Source: Bacillota bacterium (GTDB lineage: Bacteria > Bacillota > Clostridia > Lachnospirales > Lachnospiraceae). From it: DNA of 23,964 bases. The notes under the pieces are model-generated. The model searched no databases. It was not told the origin of the DNA and saw only the letters and a program-made list of their open reading frames with translations. A program made the position numbers and the translations under genes. Shown here piece after piece: positions 6,558 through 14,281 of the stretch (position 1 is the stretch's first letter; each line of letters opens with the position of its first letter). The stretch covers positions 1 through 23,964 of the forward strand of contig JAEYJO010000020.1 in assembly GCA_023408815.1 (NCBI GenBank). Direction: 5' to 3'.

Positions 6558-6576
6558 AGAAGAAAAGGAGGGCTTT
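6545..6576 (+). promoter_or_regulatory. Hairpin pairing the sigma ribosome binding site with the -10 region
   Basis: AAAGCTCCTCCTT (6545-6557) is complementary to AAGGAGGGCTTT (about 6565-6576) apart from one bulged base. The second arm contains the ribosome binding site of the sigma gene, so any transcript begun further upstream would hide that site. A transcript from the TTTACA promoter would start after the first arm and remain open. Confidence 0.45.
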
Positions 6577-6579
6577 AAA

Positions 6580-7122
6580 ATGTTAAAGAATTTAATAGAA
6601 AGGGCACAAGAACCAGATAATGAAGCAATGATGGAATTGATTAATAAGTTCATACCGCTATTGCGAAAGTATGCAAGAAAATTGATTTATGAAGATGCAT
6701 ATGAAGATCTAGTTTTGTACTTCATCCAGTTAATACATAGGCTTGAACTTAAAAAGCTGTTAAGCAATGAGGATGGTCCCATTATAAATTATATTAATGT
6801 TTCTATCAGAAATTTTTATAATAAAAAGGTTCCTGATATTATACAATCAAAAAAAGAAATATTACATACTAATTTGTCCGAAGAGCAATTATATTATATT
6901 GAGTCCGCGTCAGCAGAAACGGATAAAACAGATTTCCTCTTTGAGATGGGAATTCAACAAATACTGAATGAAAGTGAATATCAGGTTATTTATCTTATTT
7001 ATGTGGAAGGATATTCCGTTGTTGAAATCGCAAAAGTAATAAATAAATCGAGACAAGCTGTAAATCAGATGAAAGTGCGGGCGTTAATAAAGCTAAGGGA
7101 CAAACTGCTGAGCGATAAATAA
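6580..7122 (+). CDS. TcdR/UviA/BotR-type (group 5) alternative sigma factor
   Basis: A 180-residue sigma factor that closely recalls Clostridioides TcdR: PLLRKYARKLIYEDAYEDLV followed by LYFIQLIHRL for region 2, and a C-terminal helix-turn-helix VEGYSVVEIAKVINKSRQAV with a basic tail (MKVRALIKLRDKLL). TcdR has the corresponding EDLIIFFIELI and SRQAVNKAKNRAFKKIKK (recalled, not computed). Such factors control toxin, bacteriocin or lysis genes. AAGGAGG eight bases before ATG fixes the start. A TTTACA-N16-CTCCTT promoter lies just upstream. The gene is divergent from the signal-anchored protein and the lysozyme, and the lysozyme shares the promoter type, so it is the best candidate target. Confidence 0.85.
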   Translation: MLKNLIERAQEPDNEAMMELINKFIPLLRKYARKLIYEDAYEDLVLYFIQLIHRLELKKLLSNEDGPIINYINVSIRNFYNKKVPDIIQSKKEILHTNLSEEQLYYIESASAETDKTDFLFEMGIQQILNESEYQVIYLIYVEGYSVVEIAKVINKSRQAVNQMKVRALIKLRDKLLSDK

Positions 7123-7133
7123 TTTGATCATAC

Positions 7134-7151
7134 ATAAAATGTCGATTTTAT
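7134..7151. terminator. Weak hairpin between convergent sigma and AraC-type genes
   Basis: ATAAAAT (7134-7140) and ATTTTAT (7145-7151) form a 7-bp A/T stem with a four-base loop, between the ends of the two convergent genes. It is too AT-rich to be a strong terminator on its own but is the only structure in the 29-base gap. Confidence 0.3.
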
Positions 7152-8117
7152 TTACTTCCGAACGGGCCTGATGTACTTAAAAACCCTTTCAGGATTATAA
7201 TAAAAGTAAATGATTCTGCCGGGGGAAGTATCGAAGCAGTAACCAGTGCCTGTAAAATCAAAAGTTGCCATTGCCTTTTCGATCTTTTCCTCCACGCTAC
7301 GATTTTCCTGCTCATAATCGAAGGGGCCATGTTCAAAAACAATATACTCGGCTTCGGGAATATCAACCATCAGCATTTGTGGTGGTACTTCGCCTTCATA
7401 ATCAGCAGGAAGTCGTACCCCCCAACACTCCGTACGAGGGATACCCCAATCGCAGAGCCTCCCGTCCGGGTCATTGATATATGCCATAATCTGGCCGCCG
7501 CTGCAATTAGGCTCGCTTCCGCCGTCGTCATCCAATTTGCCCTTGATACTATCGAGTAAGCCGCAAATTGTTTCACAGTCTTGCCCCGGTATAAGACTTT
7601 GCTTTTGCCAGAAATCCCAATACCCATTGCTCTCATAGTTTTTAATGTGCAAAAATTTGTGCGGGGGAATGGTTACAAAATAAATTTTAACATCATCTGT
7701 GGATTTCATCATTCCGATCTCTCCTAATCCTAAAAAGTAGCGGTCGAAAGGGTTTATTTTTGTACGAAGAACGACAGGCTTAGGCTTTTTCCGGTATTCG
7801 CTGGGAGTTATGCCATATGTGCTCTTGAAAGCTCTGGTAAAAGCTTCATGAGATGAAAAACCATAATCAAAAGCGATATCCAAAATACATTTTTCACTAT
7901 CCCGCACCTCTTTTAGTGCAAAGGCTAATTTTCTATGCCGCAGATAATCCCTGAATTGCATACCCGATATTTCTTTGAATTTTCTCGTTGTGTAAAATTC
8001 AGAATAACCAAGACTGCGGGAAAGAAAGCTTAGTGTCAAAGCTTCATCATTATAATTTTTAATACATTCGTCAATTTCATCGACGATGACTTGAATTTGC
8101 TTCTGCCATTCGTACAT
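7152..8117 (-). CDS. AraC-family regulator with GyrI-like effector domain
   Basis: A 321-residue activator. Residues about 15-110 hold two helix-turn-helix units (LSFLSRSLGYSEFYTTRKFK; ILDIAFDYGFSSHEAFTRAF, ending GITPSEYRK), the AraC/XylS DNA-binding domain placed at the N-terminus. Residues about 135-320 form a GyrI-like ligand-binding domain (PPHKFLHIKNYES; PEAEYIVFEHGPFDYEQENR; RIIYFYYNPERV), as in Rob/BmrR-type drug-responsive regulators. ATG at 8117 is preceded by AGGTG at nine bases; an in-frame GTG four codons earlier overlaps that site. No target efflux gene is adjacent. It reads convergently with the TcdR-like sigma gene, and 149 bases separate it from the aminotransferase end; I see no feature there. 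Confidence 0.88.
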   Translation of the reverse strand: MYEWQKQIQVIVDEIDECIKNYNDEALTLSFLSRSLGYSEFYTTRKFKEISGMQFRDYLRHRKLAFALKEVRDSEKCILDIAFDYGFSSHEAFTRAFKSTYGITPSEYRKKPKPVVLRTKINPFDRYFLGLGEIGMMKSTDDVKIYFVTIPPHKFLHIKNYESNGYWDFWQKQSLIPGQDCETICGLLDSIKGKLDDDGGSEPNCSGGQIMAYINDPDGRLCDWGIPRTECWGVRLPADYEGEVPPQMLMVDIPEAEYIVFEHGPFDYEQENRSVEEKIEKAMATFDFTGTGYCFDTSPGRIIYFYYNPERVFKYIRPVRK

Positions 8118-8278
8118 TCGTCTGTTCACCTCGTTTCAACCACCCTGCGTTTATTATAAAGAAATAGAGAGATTACTGCTTGATTTTACTTGCTGTAATT
8201 CGTATTATAAACGGAGAATTGGTTTGTGACAACAAATGGAGCAGACCATTTTGCCGACAGCAGTCAGGTCTTCGTATA

Positions 8279-9631
8279 TTATTGACGGTTTGCTTTGATT
8301 GCGGTATACAGAATATCCAGTCCCCGCTCCAGTTGGGCATCCGTAACGACAAGAGGACATAAAAAACGGATGACATTAGAATATGCTCCGGCACTTTCTA
8401 TAATCAGACCGTGCTGTACACAATGATCAATGATAGCGGAAACTTGCTTCGTGGCGGGTGTTCGGCTTTGCTTATCCGTGACAAATTCTATTCCCATCAT
8501 GCAGCCGATTCCTCTCACATCTCCAAGCTCCTCAAACTCTTCCTGCCAGTTTAAGAATTTGCTCCGGCACTTTTTCGCGATTTCCAGAGAGCGCTCACAT
8601 AAACCTTCTTTTTCTATGATTTCAATAACCTTCAGCGCAGAGGCGCAAGCAAGTGCATTGCCTCCGTAGGTTCCGCCCAGAATGCCTGCCGTAACACCGT
8701 TAAAGATTTCTTCCGATGCCGTTACCGCGCTCAGCGGAATTCCTCCCGCAATGGATTTGGCAGCGACCAGAATATCGGGAGGGCATCCCGCCTCCTTCCA
8801 GTAATCGGAAACAAACATTCTTCCGGATCTTGCAAATCCGGTTTGCACTTCATCGGCTATCAACAGGATTCCGTTCTCATCGCAAATTTTACGGACGGCT
8901 TTGACCCATTCTAATGGAGCCGGAATAAATCCTCCTTCGCCTTGCACCGGTTCTACCACGATGGCAGCCACATATTTAGCGGGCGATGCCTCTTCAAACA
9001 CCTTGTTCAGCTTTTCCAGGTAGTACGCGATTATGTCCTCTTCGCTGCAGCCTTGCGGATTTCTGTATAAGTATGGGAACTCCGCCCTATATATGCCATC
9101 CGGGAACGGTCCCATTCCCACCGCATATGCTTTCTTTGCCGTCATGGTAGCGGCCAAAAGTGTTCTCCCATGAAAGGCGCCGGAAAAAACGATGATATTG
9201 GGCCGTCCGGTATAGGATTTTGCAGTTTTTACGGCATTTTCGATGCCTTCTGCCCCGGAATTCGCAAACATAGTCTTATTTCGCTCTGATTTTAAAGGGA
9301 CTATTCGGTTTAATTTTTCTGCAAGAGCAACGTACCCTTCGTGAGTGATGATGTTCATCATGGCATGAAAATATTTCCCGGATTGCTCCTTCACTGCTTC
9401 TATCAATTCCGGGTGGCTGTATCCTACATTCAGAACTCCGACCCCTCCGACCCAGTCAAGAAACCTGTTTCCATCCACATCTTCAACCATTGCCCCCTCG
9501 CCGCGGCTGATCACGCAGGGATAAATAGACTTTATGGATTCCGGTATAGCCGCTTGTCTTCTTTCCAAAATGCTGCGGGCTTTGGGGCCCGGCAGCATAG
9601 TTTTTATTTCAGGTAAAGAATCTCTTAACAT
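8279..9631 (-). CDS. gabT: Class III aminotransferase, 4-aminobutyrate/omega-amino acid type
   Basis: A 450-residue PLP enzyme that moves the amino group of an omega-amino acid (GABA, 5-aminovalerate or a similar substrate) to a 2-oxo acid, giving the semialdehyde. Family marks are NSGAEGIENAVK (about 124-135), FSGAFHGRT, VVEPVQGEGG, LLIADEVQTGFARSG with Asp260, and the PLP lysine 292 in VAAKSIAGG. Length fits GabT. AAGGAG six bases before ATG sets the start. It is the last gene of a six-gene minus-strand operon, 26 bases after the iron-containing dehydrogenase, which would reduce the semialdehyde product. The exact substrate cannot be read from sequence, so the symbol is provisional. Confidence 0.88.
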   Translation of the reverse strand: MLRDSLPEIKTMLPGPKARSILERRQAAIPESIKSIYPCVISRGEGAMVEDVDGNRFLDWVGGVGVLNVGYSHPELIEAVKEQSGKYFHAMMNIITHEGYVALAEKLNRIVPLKSERNKTMFANSGAEGIENAVKTAKSYTGRPNIIVFSGAFHGRTLLAATMTAKKAYAVGMGPFPDGIYRAEFPYLYRNPQGCSEEDIIAYYLEKLNKVFEEASPAKYVAAIVVEPVQGEGGFIPAPLEWVKAVRKICDENGILLIADEVQTGFARSGRMFVSDYWKEAGCPPDILVAAKSIAGGIPLSAVTASEEIFNGVTAGILGGTYGGNALACASALKVIEIIEKEGLCERSLEIAKKCRSKFLNWQEEFEELGDVRGIGCMMGIEFVTDKQSRTPATKQVSAIIDHCVQHGLIIESAGAYSNVIRFLCPLVVTDAQLERGLDILYTAIKANRQ

Positions 9632-9657
9632 AATTTTCTCCTTATCAACTGTTGATG

Positions 9658-10809
9658 CTAATCTGACTCTGTGTTACGGTCGATTGCTCTCCGGTACAGA
9701 TCCCTGATTTCTTCCGGACCAAAAACTACCGGGTGGTTTGCCATACCGGCAGCTGAGATCTTCAAGCAATTATCGGTAAGCCAGGATAAATCCGCCTCCG
9801 TGATTCCCATATCGCCTAAAGACTCCGTTAAATCGAGTTTTTTCAGCAAAGTGCGGATCTGCGCCGTAAAGTCTGATTCATCTTTACCGCCCAAAAGCCT
9901 TGACAGCTTTGCAAACTTTTGTGGTGCGCCCTGAATGGAGGCCTCCAGAACGTAAGGAGCAAGCGCCGCAAGCCCTCTGCCATGAATTGCATTTTTAAGT
10001 CCGCTGACCGGATGCTCCATTCCGTGCAATGCGGTCACTCCTGCGGTATTGATCACCATGCCGCCCAAGGTACTTGCCATACACAGCTTATCCCAGCTTT
10101 CCATATCTCCGGTATCCTCATACAGCCTTACCAGGCTCTCTGCTGCTAAGCCGAAGCCTTCCAGTGCCATAATATCCGTCAGGGGCTGTGCTATGGCAGA
10201 GATATAACCATCCAGATTATGGCACAGAGCATCAAAGCCAACGGAAGCTAATACGCTTTTTGGCATTGTAGTCATAAGTAGCGGATCGATAATGGAGCAA
10301 GCCGGAACAATTGCACGGCACCTGAGAGATTTTTTATCCAGCGTTTCCGGATTCGTCATAACTGCAAAACCGTTTCCTTCGCTGCCGGTCCCGCAGGTGG
10401 TGGGCACCGCTAAAACCGGAAGCGCCTTATCACTGCTTTTTCTGCCATAAATATAATCACTGATATCTCCTCCGTTTAACGCCTGAAAAGCGATCCCCTT
10501 GGCAGCATCAAGACTGCTTCCTCCTCCAAGGGCTATGACAAGGTCACAACCCTCAGAAACGGCTATTTCAGCTCCTTGATATACTGTAGTAGTCAATGGA
10601 TTGGGCTCTACCTTATCAAATAGAACAAAGGAGATTTCCTTTTCCCCTAGCAATCTTTCTGCCTTTGCCAGTAATCCGGATTCTTTGGTACTCCTTCCGC
10701 CTGTGACAAGCAGTGCTTTCTTCCCCAGTGCCGCCGCCTTTTCTCCGATCAGATCCGATTTTCCCCTGCCAAATACCAAATTAACAGGTAAATAATATTG
10801 AAATTCCAT
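9658..10809 (-). CDS. Iron-containing alcohol dehydrogenase, candidate hydroxy-acid/semialdehyde dehydrogenase
   Basis: A protein of about 383 residues of the group III metal-dependent dehydrogenases. The nucleotide site GGGSSLDAAKG and the metal-ligand segments VGFDALCHNLDG, TALHGMEHP and AIHGRG are present. I prefer ATG at 10809 because the family usually starts just before FxYYLPVxxxFGxG; an upstream in-frame TTG at 10833 lacks a ribosome binding site. The gene follows the lipoprotein gene closely and precedes the aminotransferase by 26 bases. Paired with an omega-aminotransferase it most likely reduces succinic (or glutaric) semialdehyde to 4-hydroxybutyrate (or 5-hydroxyvalerate), as in GABA and 5-aminovalerate fermenters. 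The substrate is inferred. Confidence 0.87.
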   Translation of the reverse strand: MEFQYYLPVNLVFGRGKSDLIGEKAAALGKKALLVTGGRSTKESGLLAKAERLLGEKEISFVLFDKVEPNPLTTTVYQGAEIAVSEGCDLVIALGGGSSLDAAKGIAFQALNGGDISDYIYGRKSSDKALPVLAVPTTCGTGSEGNGFAVMTNPETLDKKSLRCRAIVPACSIIDPLLMTTMPKSVLASVGFDALCHNLDGYISAIAQPLTDIMALEGFGLAAESLVRLYEDTGDMESWDKLCMASTLGGMVINTAGVTALHGMEHPVSGLKNAIHGRGLAALAPYVLEASIQGAPQKFAKLSRLLGGKDESDFTAQIRTLLKKLDLTESLGDMGITEADLSWLTDNCLKISAAGMANHPVVFGPEEIRDLYRRAIDRNTESD

Positions 10810-10836
10810 TTCTTTCACGCTTTCCGTAGTCAAGCT

Positions 10837-11766
10837 TTATTGTACATTTACAGTTTTTCCTTCTTCTATACCCACAAAATAATCCTCTGTTAAGCCATAA
10901 TCTTGCAAAATAGTCAAAAGAGTACCATCCTCTTTCATTTCATTCAGGCACTTGTTCACTTCATCCAGAAAATCCTTGTTTTCAAACCTGACTGCCGCGC
11001 CGATCTGTCCGCTGGCCTCCGCTTCATAAGGAGATAATAATTTCAAGTCAAGAGAACTGTCCGAAGAAAGTGTATAGCCTGCCACAATACCATCCGTGAC
11101 CACTGCATCCACCTTTCCGGTATTAACAGCCGTCATGAGAGTCGCTTGATTATCGTATGCATCCAGGGCGCCTATTTTGCCATCCTCCAGCCATTTCTGT
11201 GCAGTTTCGTAGAATGTCGTTCCCGGCTGTGCTCCAATTGTTTTTCCCTTAAGATCCTCTTTGCTTTTTATTTCGGAACTGCCGGGAATAACAACCGCTT
11301 CTCCTTCCTGATACCATTTATCCGTAAATGCCGCAACCTCAAGCCGTTCGTCCTTAACATACATGGCATCTACTACCATATCTATATTTTTATTATTCAG
11401 TTCCACCAAAAGATTGGAAAAATCAATGACTTTCATCTGAATATCTTCAATGCCCAAACGGCTGCATATTTCCTTGAGAATTTCGATATCTATTCCTTCT
11501 AATTCCCCGGTTTCCACATCCGTATAGGAAAAAGGAGCATCATTGGAGGAACCGATCAGTATATAGCCCTTCTCCTTGATTTCTGTCAGCATTGCTGATT
11601 CTCCCTGCGTTTCTTCGGCAGATGCCTGTGTGCTTTCCGTTTCCGTTACTTCCTCAGATACGGTCTTGTCTTCCTGCTTTGCAGCCCCACAGCCTGTAAA
11701 TACCACCAGCAGGGTAAGCAGCATAAGTACCAACGTAATGTCTTTTTTCAAACTCCTCTTTTTCAT
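10837..11766 (-). CDS. Amino acid ABC transporter substrate-binding lipoprotein
   Basis: A 309-residue binding protein of the SBP_bac_3 (polar amino acid) type. It has a lipoprotein signal (hydrophobic LMLLTLLVVFTGC, lipid cysteine at about residue 26), then a low-complexity Glu/Thr/Ser linker, then the two-lobe domain (GYILIGSSNDAPFSYTDVET; LEGIDIEILKEICSRLG; IGAQPGTTFYE; ending near DYGLTEDYFVG). I chose ATG at 11766 because AAGGA is nine bases upstream; an ATG three codons earlier overlaps that site. The matching permease and ATPase lie upstream on the same strand, and the dehydrogenase and aminotransferase follow, so the ligand is probably the omega-amino acid they consume. Confidence 0.92.
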   Translation of the reverse strand: MKKRSLKKDITLVLMLLTLLVVFTGCGAAKQEDKTVSEEVTETESTQASAEETQGESAMLTEIKEKGYILIGSSNDAPFSYTDVETGELEGIDIEILKEICSRLGIEDIQMKVIDFSNLLVELNNKNIDMVVDAMYVKDERLEVAAFTDKWYQEGEAVVIPGSSEIKSKEDLKGKTIGAQPGTTFYETAQKWLEDGKIGALDAYDNQATLMTAVNTGKVDAVVTDGIVAGYTLSSDSSLDLKLLSPYEAEASGQIGAAVRFENKDFLDEVNKCLNEMKEDGTLLTILQDYGLTEDYFVGIEEGKTVNVQ

Positions 11767-11883
11767 AAACTCCATTCCTTTCTTTTTTTGTTTTAATTTA
11801 TATTATTATCAATTGACAAGGTCTAACACGCCCGGAACCATGCGATTTACTGATTTTGCGTGCTTTGTAATTTTCCATCATAG

Positions 11884-12579
11884 CTACCGGCTCCTCTTCA
11901 ATCTGCGCTCCACAATCTTACTAAGCTGTGATAACGGTATACTCAGCAGCAGATATACCAATGCCAGAATGGTGTATGCCTCCACTGTCAGGAATGTCTG
12001 CGAAGCATAGGTTTTTGTGCGAAGTAAAAGTTCCTGAACGGATATCATAGCAAGAAGGGAAGTATCCTTAATGAGCATGACAAGGTAATTTCCGAATACA
12101 GGTATGGAATTCCTGAGGGCCGGCGGAATGATAAAGTGAAAGAGTACTTTTCTCTCACTGAAGCCAAGTGCCAGACCTGCTTCCCGTTGCCCCGGATCTA
12201 TCGCAAGTATGGCAGACCTTATGACCTCAGACATGTAACAGCCATAATTCAAGGCGAATCCGATAATCCCGCAGGTAGCGGCTTCCGGCTTAATATTTGC
12301 TTGAAAACCAAATGTCGATAGAATTCCGTTCAGAAGAATCGGTATTACAAAATAAATATAGAATAACTGCACAAGCAAAGGCGTTCCCCTGACCAGCTCG
12401 ATAGTGATGGCTAAAAAACCACTTAGAAGTCTGTTTTTCGACAATCTTCCGATTGCAATTACTAATGCGACCACTAACGCGAGTGCGAAGCCTGCCAAAG
12501 TAATGTAGATTACAATTCCAACACCCTCCCACAGGCTGGGGACCAAGGTTGTGAATGCCTTTCCAAAATTTAATTTCAT
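11884..12579 (-). CDS. Amino acid ABC transporter permease (HisM/GlnP type)
   Basis: A 231-residue inner-membrane permease with about five hydrophobic helices. It carries the family opening (GVGIVIYITLAGFALALVVA, RLSKNRLLSGF) and ELVRGTPLLVQLFYIYFVIP, and the ATPase-coupling EAA loop around SAILAIDPGQREAGLALGFS followed by IIPPALRNSIPVFGN. GGGAGG with good spacing supports ATG at 12579. It lies 61 bases after the ATPase gene and 117 bases before the lipoprotein gene, all on the minus strand. I see no clear promoter in that last gap. Confidence 0.93.
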   Translation of the reverse strand: MKLNFGKAFTTLVPSLWEGVGIVIYITLAGFALALVVALVIAIGRLSKNRLLSGFLAITIELVRGTPLLVQLFYIYFVIPILLNGILSTFGFQANIKPEAATCGIIGFALNYGCYMSEVIRSAILAIDPGQREAGLALGFSERKVLFHFIIPPALRNSIPVFGNYLVMLIKDTSLLAMISVQELLLRTKTYASQTFLTVEAYTILALVYLLLSIPLSQLSKIVERRLKRSR

Positions 12580-12640
12580 AGTTTACCTCCCTTGGTGTAC
12601 TGTCCGCTTGAAACTGTTGATGTGACCAAGCCGCAGCAGG

Positions 12641-13363
12641 TCATAATACTCTGGATAAAAACAGCTTTGTTCTTTCATGCTTCGGCTGGGTAAAGATATC
12701 ACACGGAGGTCCTTCCTCCACAATATAGCCTCCATCCATAAAGATAACCCGATCTGCCACATCCTTCGCAAATCCCATCTCATGTGTGACTACAATCATT
12801 GTCATTCCTTCTCCGGCAAGCTGTTTCATTACCTCAAGCACATCACCTACCAGCTCAGGATCCAGTGCGGAAGTCGGTTCATCAAACAATAGAATCTCCG
12901 GCTTCATGGCCAAAGCTCTTGCAATGGCAACTCTTTGCTGTTGTCCGCCTGAAAGCGAGGATGGATAAGACTCGGCCTTATGTTCCAGACCCACTTTCCG
13001 AAGTAATTCCAGAGCCTGCTCTTTGGCTTCTTTTGCCGGTACTTTGCCTAGCTTTACCGGTGCATACATCACGTTTTCCAAAGTGGTTTTCAAGGGAAAC
13101 AAATTGAAGCGCTGAAATACCATTCCAACCTGCTTCCGGTAATCGGTCACCTTCTTCCCCATTTTGGTAATATCCTGCTCCATATATAAAATTTCTCCGC
13201 CGGTAGGCTTCTCCAGCAAATTGATGCAGCGCAGAAACGTACTTTTCCCGGAGCCGGATGGACCGATGATCACGACTACTTCTCCTTTTTTCACAGTCAG
13301 GTTTACATCTCTTAAAACCTCAAGATCCTCAAAACATTTGGACAGGCTATTGATTTCCAGCAT
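12641..13363 (-). CDS. Amino acid ABC transporter ATP-binding protein (GlnQ/HisP type)
   Basis: A 240-residue ATPase powering the importer. Walker A GPSGSGKST is at residues 34-42, the Q-loop at VGMVFQRFNLFP, the signature LSGGQQQR at 137-144, Walker B ILLFDEPTSALD at about 157-168, and the switch histidine in VVTHEMG. ATG at 13363 lies eight bases after AGGAGG and encodes the usual MLEI start; an in-frame ATG at 13369 is only two bases from that site. Further upstream in-frame codons run into the hairpin at 13381-13420 and are not expected to be translated. The ribosome binding site lies just a few bases after the hairpin's T-run, so expression may depend on read-through. Confidence 0.93.
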   Translation of the reverse strand: MLEINSLSKCFEDLEVLRDVNLTVKKGEVVVIIGPSGSGKSTFLRCINLLEKPTGGEILYMEQDITKMGKKVTDYRKQVGMVFQRFNLFPLKTTLENVMYAPVKLGKVPAKEAKEQALELLRKVGLEHKAESYPSSLSGGQQQRVAIARALAMKPEILLFDEPTSALDPELVGDVLEVMKQLAGEGMTMIVVTHEMGFAKDVADRVIFMDGGYIVEEGPPCDIFTQPKHERTKLFLSRVL

Positions 13364-13384
13364 TTTCATCTCCTCCTTTCCTAA

Positions 13385-13420
13385 CAAAAAGGGCAATGAA
13401 CTGTATTGCAGCTTCATTGC
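13385..13420 (-). terminator. Terminator-like hairpin inside the catabolic operon
   Basis: On the minus strand GGGCAATGAA (about 13413-13422) pairs with TTCATTGCCC (13391-13400) over 10 bp with a 12-base loop, followed by TTTTTG. It lies between the kinase-like gene and the ABC transporter ATPase gene. The ATPase ribosome binding site follows within about ten bases of the T-run, leaving no room for a promoter after it. It may set a read-through ratio, act as a regulated attenuator, or mark a processing point. Confidence 0.7.
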
Positions 13421-13461
13421 CCAAGGCGTTATTGTTATTTATTTGTAACAGTTTGGTAGTC

Positions 13462-14067
13462 TCACATGACAGAGGAGAATTTCTTCCGTATCACATCCGT
13501 CAATATTTCACAAGTTCCTTCTATGCCCAAAAGACTGGAATCTATCATAAGATGCTTATGCTCCTTATCCGACATGGAATAACCGCAATAATGACGATGA
13601 TAGGATTCTCTTGCCTTATCTACCGAAGCGATCATCTTCTTTGCCTCGTCCGGTCTCAGGTTCAGCCGTTCTATGCAATTGGACAGCCTTGCCTCATATG
13701 GTGCATATATGAATACATTGAAGATATTTTTACGATCCCATAATATGTAATCCGCGCATCTTCCTACAATAATACAGGACTCCCGTTCTGCCAGATCTAT
13801 AATAATTTTTTTCTGAACGGAAAAAATAGAATCCTGTATGGTGGTAGTCCCCATACCCAAGGGATAGTTCATGTTAAAGAAAGCTGTCTTCGCGCTTTCT
13901 TCTACGTCGCTGATGGTAGATACGGGAAGCTGCAGATTTTTTGAGGTCATTTCCACAATATCCCGGTCATAGTATTCTATGCCCAGACGTTCACTGACCA
14001 TGCGTGCAATTGGTCTGCCCATGCTTCCAAACTGTCTCGTAATCGTAACAACAAACTTTTCCTTCAT
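13462..14067 (-). CDS. Cytidylate kinase-like family protein
   Basis: A 201-residue P-loop protein of the cytidylate-kinase-like family seen in many Clostridia. The N-terminus FVVTITRQFGSMGRPIARMVSERLGIEYYDRDIV resembles the family's nucleotide-binding start, where GSxGR replaces a classic Walker A. A later segment, CIIVGRCADYIL, and the arginine-rich FIYAPYEARLSNCIERLNLRPDEAKKMI fit the rest of a small kinase fold. ATG at 14067 has GAGGTG six bases upstream; 21 in-frame codons before it have none. It is the first gene after the promoter at 14102-14130 and is followed by a hairpin and the ABC transporter genes. The substrate is unknown; true CMP kinase activity should not be assumed. Confidence 0.82.
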   Translation of the reverse strand: MKEKFVVTITRQFGSMGRPIARMVSERLGIEYYDRDIVEMTSKNLQLPVSTISDVEESAKTAFFNMNYPLGMGTTTIQDSIFSVQKKIIIDLAERESCIIVGRCADYILWDRKNIFNVFIYAPYEARLSNCIERLNLRPDEAKKMIASVDKARESYHRHYCGYSMSDKEHKHLMIDSSLLGIEGTCEILTDVIRKKFSSVM

Positions 14068-14101
14068 GGGAAACACCTCTTTTCTCTTTATTATATATCG
14101 T

Positions 14102-14130
14102 ATTATATCTTGCCTCTGCATAAGGAGCAA
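14102..14130 (-). promoter_or_regulatory. Sigma-A-type promoter of the catabolic operon
   Basis: On the minus strand TTGCTC (14125-14130), 17 bases, then TATAAT (14102-14107). The -35 hexamer forms part of the dyad GGAGCAA-N7-TTGCTCC (14124-14144), a likely regulator-binding site. The start codon of the kinase-like gene lies about 35 bases downstream. Confidence 0.65.
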
Positions 14131-14144
14131 TGTTACCTTGCTCC
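14124..14144. promoter_or_regulatory. Dyad over the operon -35 region
   Basis: GGAGCAA (14124-14130) and TTGCTCC (14138-14144) form a perfect 7-bp inverted repeat with a seven-base centre. It covers the -35 hexamer of the minus-strand promoter, so it is a candidate operator for the divergent PucR-type regulator or another factor. A T-run follows on the plus strand, so a hairpin role cannot be excluded. Confidence 0.5.
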
Positions 14145-14160
14145 AATTTTTTCATTCGCT

Positions 14161-14190
14161 ATTGTACTTCAGGTACAATTCTGCTATACT
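14161..14190 (+). promoter_or_regulatory. Promoter and overlapping dyad of the PucR-type regulator gene
   Basis: TTGTAC (14162-14167), 17 bases, then TATACT (14185-14190) forms a good sigma-A promoter. The dyad ATTGTAC-TTCAG-GTACAAT (14161-14179) covers the -35 and part of the spacer, which suggests autoregulation. The leader to the start codon is about 85 bases. Confidence 0.65.
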
Positions 14191-14281
14191 GATGCATAAT
14201 TTTTATGAATAGGAAAGTGCTCCTATTAAAGAAAATTGAATGCGCAGCTCTGCACCAGATATAAACGGAGGTTTTTATATT

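Noticed and set aside
10810..10833. TTG start at 10833 for the iron-containing dehydrogenase
   Set aside because: No ribosome binding site precedes it, and the family usually begins at the ATG at 10809; it remains a weak alternative.
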